64,000 nt of DNA from Pseudothioclava sp033100795. GTDB taxonomy: Bacteria; Pseudomonadota; Alphaproteobacteria; Rhodobacterales; Rhodobacteraceae. The DNA lies in NCBI RefSeq assembly GCF_033100795.1, contig NZ_JAWLVI010000001.1, positions 620,001-684,000 on the forward strand, given 5' to 3'. Below the pieces are notes generated by a model that saw nothing but the letters and a program-made list of their open reading frames with translations, was not told where the DNA came from and made no database searches. The position numbers were made by a program, and so were the translations under genes. Each line of letters begins with the position of its first letter. Within the stretch, counting starts at the first letter, position 1. This document shows, one piece after another, positions 59,950 through 64,000 of this stretch.

Positions 59950-62312
59950 TGCGCGCGCTCGACCGCAAGCTTATCCGCGATCTGCGCCGGATCTGGGCGC
60001 AGGGTCTGGCGATTGCGCTGGTGCTGGCGTGCGGGCTGATGGTGCTGGTGATGGCGGACGGCACGCTGCGCTCGCTCGACCAGACGCTGAACGCCTATTA
60101 CGAGCGCCAGCGCTTTGCCGATGTCTTTGCCAGCGCGACCCGCGCGCCCGACGACATTACCCCCCTGATCGCGGGGCTGGAGGGCGTGGCGCAGGCCGAA
60201 ACGCGGATTGTTGGCGCGGCCATTCTTGACCTGCCCGGCATGATGGAACCCGCCAGCGCCAAGGTGATTTCTCTGCCCGCCTCGGGCCAGCCAAAGCTGA
60301 ACCTGCCGCTGCTGCGCGCGGGTCGCCTGCCCGATCCGCTGCGCCCTGATGAGGTGCTCCTGATGGAGCCGTTCGCCTTGGCCAACGGGCTGATGCCGGG
60401 CACGGGGGTCGATGTTACGCTCAATGGCCAGCGGCGGCACCTGACGGTGACGGGGCATGTTCTCTCGCCCGAGTTTGTCTATTCCATCGGGCCGGGGTCC
60501 ATCATGCCCGACGACAAACACTTCGGCATCATCTGGATAAACGAGGCATCCCTTGCCGCCGCCACTGACCTTAGCGGCGCCTTCAACGATGTAACGCTCG
60601 CGCTGCGCCGCGAGGCCGACCCGCGCAAGGTAATCGCGGCCCTTGATCATCTGCTGGCTCCCTACGGCGGCACCGGCGCCTACGCCCGCGCGCGCCAGAC
60701 CAGCCATATGTTCCTGAACAGCGAGATGGAGGAGCTGGGCACCATCGCCGTCTCGATGCCGCCGATCTTTCTGATCGTGTCCGCGTTTCTGGTGAATATG
60801 GTGCTGGGACGGCTGATCCGGCTGGAGCGTGCGCAGATCGGATTGCTGAAGGCCGTGGGCTATAGCGCGCGTGAAATCGGCTGGCATTATCTGAAGCTCT
60901 CGATCGGGATCGGGGTTGGCGGCGTGGTCCTTGGGGTGGCGTCCGGCTGGTGGGCGGGCCACGGCATGACCCAGATGTATACCGAATTCTTCCGCTTCCC
61001 CTGGCTGATCTATGTTCCCGGCGTGCGGGCGATTGCACTGGCCGTTGTGCTGGGTCTGGCAACCGTTGTGATCGGCGCGCTGCGCGCTGTCGCGGCCTCG
61101 GTCGGGCTGCCACCGGCGACGGCCATGTCGCCCCCCGCCCCGCCCGTGTTCCAGCGTGGCTGGGTCGATGGGTTTGGCCGGCTTGCACGGCTGCGCCAGA
61201 CGACGATGATGATCCTGCGCTCGATCCTTCGCTGGCCCGGTCGCGCGGCGATCACGTTTTTCGGGGTGGCGGCCTCGGTCGCGGTGCTGGTCTCGTGCTT
61301 TTTCATCTTCGACACGATGGACCTGCTGATGGACGAGATGTTCGTGCAATCGAACCGGCAGGATGTGACGCTGGTGCTAAACCAGAACAAGGGCACGGTG
61401 GCCGCGACCGATGCGGCCACCCTGCCCGGTGTGCGCCGTGTCGAGGGTGGCTTTGCCCTGCCCGTGCGGCTGATCCACGGGCCGGTTGAGCGGCTGAGCA
61501 CCCTTCAGGCGCGCGAAAACGGCACCGAGTTGACGCAGCTTCTGGACGAGGGAGGCAAGGTTATCACCCTGCCGGAAAACGGGTTGATCCTGCCCGAGCG
61601 TCTGGCCGAAAAACTGGGCGTCACAGTGGGTAGCCAGATGCAGGTCGCCCTTCTGGCACCGCCGCGCGAAACATGGACCGTTAGCGTCAGCGCGGTCATC
61701 CGCCAAAGCCTAGGCGACGAGGTCCATATGTCAAAGCCTGCGCTCTTTCGCCTGATGCGCGCCGATGCGCAGGTGAACCAGCTTAATCTCTCGGTCGATC
61801 CGCAAGCCCTGCCCCGCCTGATGGCAACGGCCAAGGCGACCCCTGTCATCGCGGGGCTGATCTACTGGCCCGATGTCAAAGGACAGATCGACGCAACGAT
61901 CAATGAATCCCTGCGCATCATGACGGTGATCTTCTCGACTTTGGGGATGCTGATCGCCCTTGGCGTCGTCTATAACGCCGCGCGCATCCAGTTGTCGGAA
62001 CGCGCGCACGAGCTGGCAACTTTGCGGGTTTTGGGCTTTTCGCGCGGTGAGGTCGGCTATGTGCTGGTGGGCGAGATCCTGCTTCTGGCCGTGCTGGCCA
62101 TTCCCGTCGGCTGGGGGCTTGGTTATGTCTTTGCCCGCGCGATCAACACCGGCTTTTCCACCGATATTATCTCGATGCCGTTCGACATCCGCCCGCGCAG
62201 CTTTGCCATTGCGGCGGGGCTGGTGCTGGTGACAGCGACGGGATCGGCATTTTGGGTGCGGCGCAGGCTCGACCGTGTCGATCTTGTCTCGGCCCTGAAA
62301 CAGAAGGAGTGA
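59949..62312 (+). CDS. ABC exporter permease with two FtsX domains
   Basis: This 787-residue membrane protein has an N-terminal membrane helix, a periplasmic domain (about 45-270), an FtsX domain (about 270-400), a second helix and periplasmic domain, and a second FtsX domain (about 660-785, with GMLIALGVVYNAARIQLSER). This is the arrangement of long LolCE-like or DevC-like permeases. The ATG at 59949 overlaps the ATPase stop. The substrate (lipid, lipoprotein or small molecule) cannot be told. Confidence 0.9.
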   Translation: MRALDRKLIRDLRRIWAQGLAIALVLACGLMVLVMADGTLRSLDQTLNAYYERQRFADVFASATRAPDDITPLIAGLEGVAQAETRIVGAAILDLPGMMEPASAKVISLPASGQPKLNLPLLRAGRLPDPLRPDEVLLMEPFALANGLMPGTGVDVTLNGQRRHLTVTGHVLSPEFVYSIGPGSIMPDDKHFGIIWINEASLAAATDLSGAFNDVTLALRREADPRKVIAALDHLLAPYGGTGAYARARQTSHMFLNSEMEELGTIAVSMPPIFLIVSAFLVNMVLGRLIRLERAQIGLLKAVGYSAREIGWHYLKLSIGIGVGGVVLGVASGWWAGHGMTQMYTEFFRFPWLIYVPGVRAIALAVVLGLATVVIGALRAVAASVGLPPATAMSPPAPPVFQRGWVDGFGRLARLRQTTMMILRSILRWPGRAAITFFGVAASVAVLVSCFFIFDTMDLLMDEMFVQSNRQDVTLVLNQNKGTVAATDAATLPGVRRVEGGFALPVRLIHGPVERLSTLQARENGTELTQLLDEGGKVITLPENGLILPERLAEKLGVTVGSQMQVALLAPPRETWTVSVSAVIRQSLGDEVHMSKPALFRLMRADAQVNQLNLSVDPQALPRLMATAKATPVIAGLIYWPDVKGQIDATINESLRIMTVIFSTLGMLIALGVVYNAARIQLSERAHELATLRVLGFSRGEVGYVLVGEILLLAVLAIPVGWGLGYVFARAINTGFSTDIISMPFDIRPRSFAIAAGLVLVTATGSAFWVRRRLDRVDLVSALKQKE

Positions 62313-62317
62313 ACCCG

Positions 62318-63529
62318 ATGCATCCGGTCAAATGGACAATGGCAGGGGGCGTGGCGCTGGCTGCGGTGGCGGGGTTCGTCTGGGCGCTGATGCCCGAGCC
62401 TGCGGCGGTCGACCTGTCCATCGCGGCCCGCGCGCCGATGGAGGTGACGGTCGCCGCCGAGGGGATGACGCGGGTGCGCGACACATGGTCGGTCAGCGCG
62501 CCGATCACCGGCACGCTCGGGCGCTCGCCCGTGCAAAAGGGCGATCATGTCACAGGGGGCGAAACCGTGGTGGCACAGATCCGCCCCGCCGCGCCCGACC
62601 TTCTGGACAGCCGCTCGCGCCTGCAAGCCGAGGCCGCCGTGACCGAGGCGCAGGCGGCCGTGCGCCAATCCGAAGTGCTGTTGGCCAAGGCCGAAGCCGA
62701 CCTGAGCTATGCCGAGGGGCAACTGGCGCGCAACCGTGAGCTCTCCGAGCGCGGGATCATCTCGAAAACCCTGCTTGAGGACAGCGAACAGCGCGTCTCG
62801 GCCGCCTCTGCCGCCGCCGAGGCCGCGCGCTATGATCTGGAACTCCACCGCGCCACGCTGGAGCGGATGCAGGCGCAACTTTTCGACCCCGAACATGCGC
62901 TGGCAAATGGAAATGCGTCTGACTGCTGCGTGCCCGTCACCGCCCCCCACAGCGGCACGGTTCTGGATGTCACCGATATGAGCGCGCGGCTGGTGCAGGC
63001 GGGCGCGCCGCTTTTGGAAATCGGTGATCTGGGGGATTTGCAGATCGAGGTCGACCTTCTGTCCAGCGACGCGGTGCAGGTGCCGCCCCGTGCCCCCGCC
63101 TATATCGAACGCTGGGGCGGCGAGCCTGCGCTGGCGGCCCATGTCACCCATATCGACCCGGCCGGGTTCACCCGTGTTTCGGCGCTTGGGATCGAGGAAC
63201 AACGCGTGCGCCTGCGCCTTGATCTGGACACGCCACAGGCCGAGCGCCCTCGTCTGGGCGACCGCTTCCGCGTCTTCGTGCGGGTGGTTTTATGGTCGGG
63301 TGAGGATGTGCTTCAGGTGCCGCAAAGCGCGCTGTTCCGCCACGAAGGCGGTTGGGCCGTGTTCCGCTCGATTGCCGGTCGCGCCGCGCTGACCCCCGTC
63401 ACCATCGGGCGCGCGACACCTGATGCGGTGCAGATCACCGGCGGGCTTGAGGCGGGTGCAAGCGTCATCACCTACCCCGGCTCGCGGATCACCGATGGTG
63501 CGCGGATCGCGCCGCGCACCACCGAGTAG
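62318..63529 (+). CDS. HlyD-type periplasmic adaptor of the ABC exporter
   Basis: This 403-residue membrane-fusion protein has one N-terminal membrane helix (about 7-27), a lipoyl-like half (APITGTLGRSPVQKGDHV), a coiled-coil hairpin (about 100-185), the matching lipoyl half (VTAPHSGTVLDV) and beta-barrel domains. It starts 5 bases after the permease and completes a MacA/DevB-like tripartite exporter. No outer-membrane channel gene is in the window. It converges on the next ABC ATPase gene. Confidence 0.9.
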   Translation: MHPVKWTMAGGVALAAVAGFVWALMPEPAAVDLSIAARAPMEVTVAAEGMTRVRDTWSVSAPITGTLGRSPVQKGDHVTGGETVVAQIRPAAPDLLDSRSRLQAEAAVTEAQAAVRQSEVLLAKAEADLSYAEGQLARNRELSERGIISKTLLEDSEQRVSAASAAAEAARYDLELHRATLERMQAQLFDPEHALANGNASDCCVPVTAPHSGTVLDVTDMSARLVQAGAPLLEIGDLGDLQIEVDLLSSDAVQVPPRAPAYIERWGGEPALAAHVTHIDPAGFTRVSALGIEEQRVRLRLDLDTPQAERPRLGDRFRVFVRVVLWSGEDVLQVPQSALFRHEGGWAVFRSIAGRAALTPVTIGRATPDAVQITGGLEAGASVITYPGSRITDGARIAPRTTE

Positions 63530-63532
63530 CGC

Positions 63533-64000
63533 TTAGCGGACGCGGTTGCCCGCATCGTCGAAATACAGAACCTTCGCGGGGTCAAACCCGAGCCTGATCT
63601 CTTCGCCCGCGTGGACCTCGTGATGGCCGAACATGCGCTGCGTGAGCGGCTCGTCCAGCCCCGCATCGATAATCACATTGGTATCGCCGCCAAGGCTCTC
63701 GACATGCAGGACACGCCCCCCCAGCGGACCCTCCGCTTGCGGCACCAGATGCTCGGGGCGGATGCCGGCGGTCAGCCCCTCTGCCCCGCCAATCCGCGCG
63801 GCGGGCAGAAAGTTCATCGCAGGCGCCCCAAGGAACCCCGCCACGAACTGGTTGTCGGGATCGTTATACAGCTCGATCGGGCTGCCGACCTGCTCGACCC
63901 GACCATCGCGCAGGACCACGATCTTGTCGGCCAGCGTCATCGCCTCGGTCTGGTCATGCGTCACGTAGATCATCGCGCCTTTGAGCGAGCGGTGCAGGTT
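63533..64000 (-). CDS. ABC importer ATPase, sugar type (partial, C-terminal part)
   Basis: This is the last 155 residues of a MalK/UgpC-type ATPase; the rest lies beyond the right edge. The H-loop MIYVTHDQTEAMTLADKIVV is near the left end of the visible part, followed by PIELYNDPDNQFVAGFLGAP and the C-terminal regulatory beta domain (GIRPEHLV). This pattern belongs to carbohydrate or polyol importers. It ends 3 bases from the converging HlyD-type gene. Confidence 0.88.
   Translation of the reverse strand, partial: NLHRSLKGAMIYVTHDQTEAMTLADKIVVLRDGRVEQVGSPIELYNDPDNQFVAGFLGAPAMNFLPAARIGGAEGLTAGIRPEHLVPQAEGPLGGRVLHVESLGGDTNVIIDAGLDEPLTQRMFGHHEVHAGEEIRLGFDPAKVLYFDDAGNRVR

Noticed and set aside
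59245..63529. Type I secretion system for the RTX proteins
   Set aside because: The ATPase is LolD/MacB-like and the permease has FtsX domains. Type I exporters have a fused membrane-ATPase protein, which is absent.

Overview
The window looks like chromosomal core sequence from a GC-rich alphaproteobacterium, most likely family Rhodobacteraceae. The evidence is CtrA next to its DUF1153/SciP inhibitor and mnmA, the order pyrH-frr-uppS-cdsA-dxr-rseP, a DUF1127 protein, RTX proteins ending in Hint domains, and a one-carbon cluster with a 'virulence factor' protein next to a methylene-THF reductase. I see no transposase, integrase, phage gene, rRNA or CRISPR array. I cannot name a genus.

Layout. 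1-5.6 kb (minus): pyrH, frr, uppS, cdsA, dxr, rseP and the start of a small gene, covering UMP kinase, ribosome recycling, undecaprenyl and CDP-DAG synthesis, isoprenoids and a site-2 protease. 5.7-10.8 kb: miaA, an AraC regulator, an acetaldehyde-type dehydrogenase with DUF779, and an AcoR-like regulator without an ATPase domain, with two matching palindromes. 10.9-15.3 kb: rlmE, a Ppx/GppA phosphatase, and the one-carbon cluster. 15.6-22.9 kb (plus): lipoprotein, CoxE-like VWA protein, DedA protein, M48 peptidase, alpha/beta hydrolase and cytochrome P450. 22.9-27.7 kb: a kinase and ThiE-like pair, TrmJ-type methyltransferase, ctaA, and carboxypeptidase Taq. 27.7-32.7 kb: a PotABC-like importer (permeases and ATPase, no binding protein) behind a MocR regulator, diverging from a DUF1127 gene.

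32.8-40.5 kb (minus) holds three related Hint proteins: a 725-residue and a 1437-residue RTX protein, and a 234-residue protein whose Hint domain has lost its catalytic positions. A gene-poor stretch and tRNA-Leu(CAA) follow. 41.4-50.9 kb: YpfJ-type peptidase, YqaA, dsbB, gyrA, trmFO, gluQ, hisI, an Fe-S scaffold-like protein and a soluble chemotaxis transducer. 51-57.9 kb: a 40-residue membrane microprotein behind a LexA-type box, then recG, ligA, ctrA, sciP and mnmA. 58-64 kb: phasin, DUF4405 protein, a LolD/FtsX/HlyD-type ABC exporter, and the end of a sugar-type ABC ATPase.

The most interesting candidate is the microprotein gene at 51062-51184. It has a strong ribosome binding site, its own terminator, and a perfect GAAC-N7-GAAC box (the alphaproteobacterial LexA motif) just upstream. 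This suggests a DNA-damage-induced small membrane protein, comparable in concept to Caulobacter SidA. Next are the paired TGTCTC-N6-GAGACA operators around the aldehyde dehydrogenase regulator, and the degenerate Hint paralogue. All functions are inferred from reading the sequence; no database search was run.
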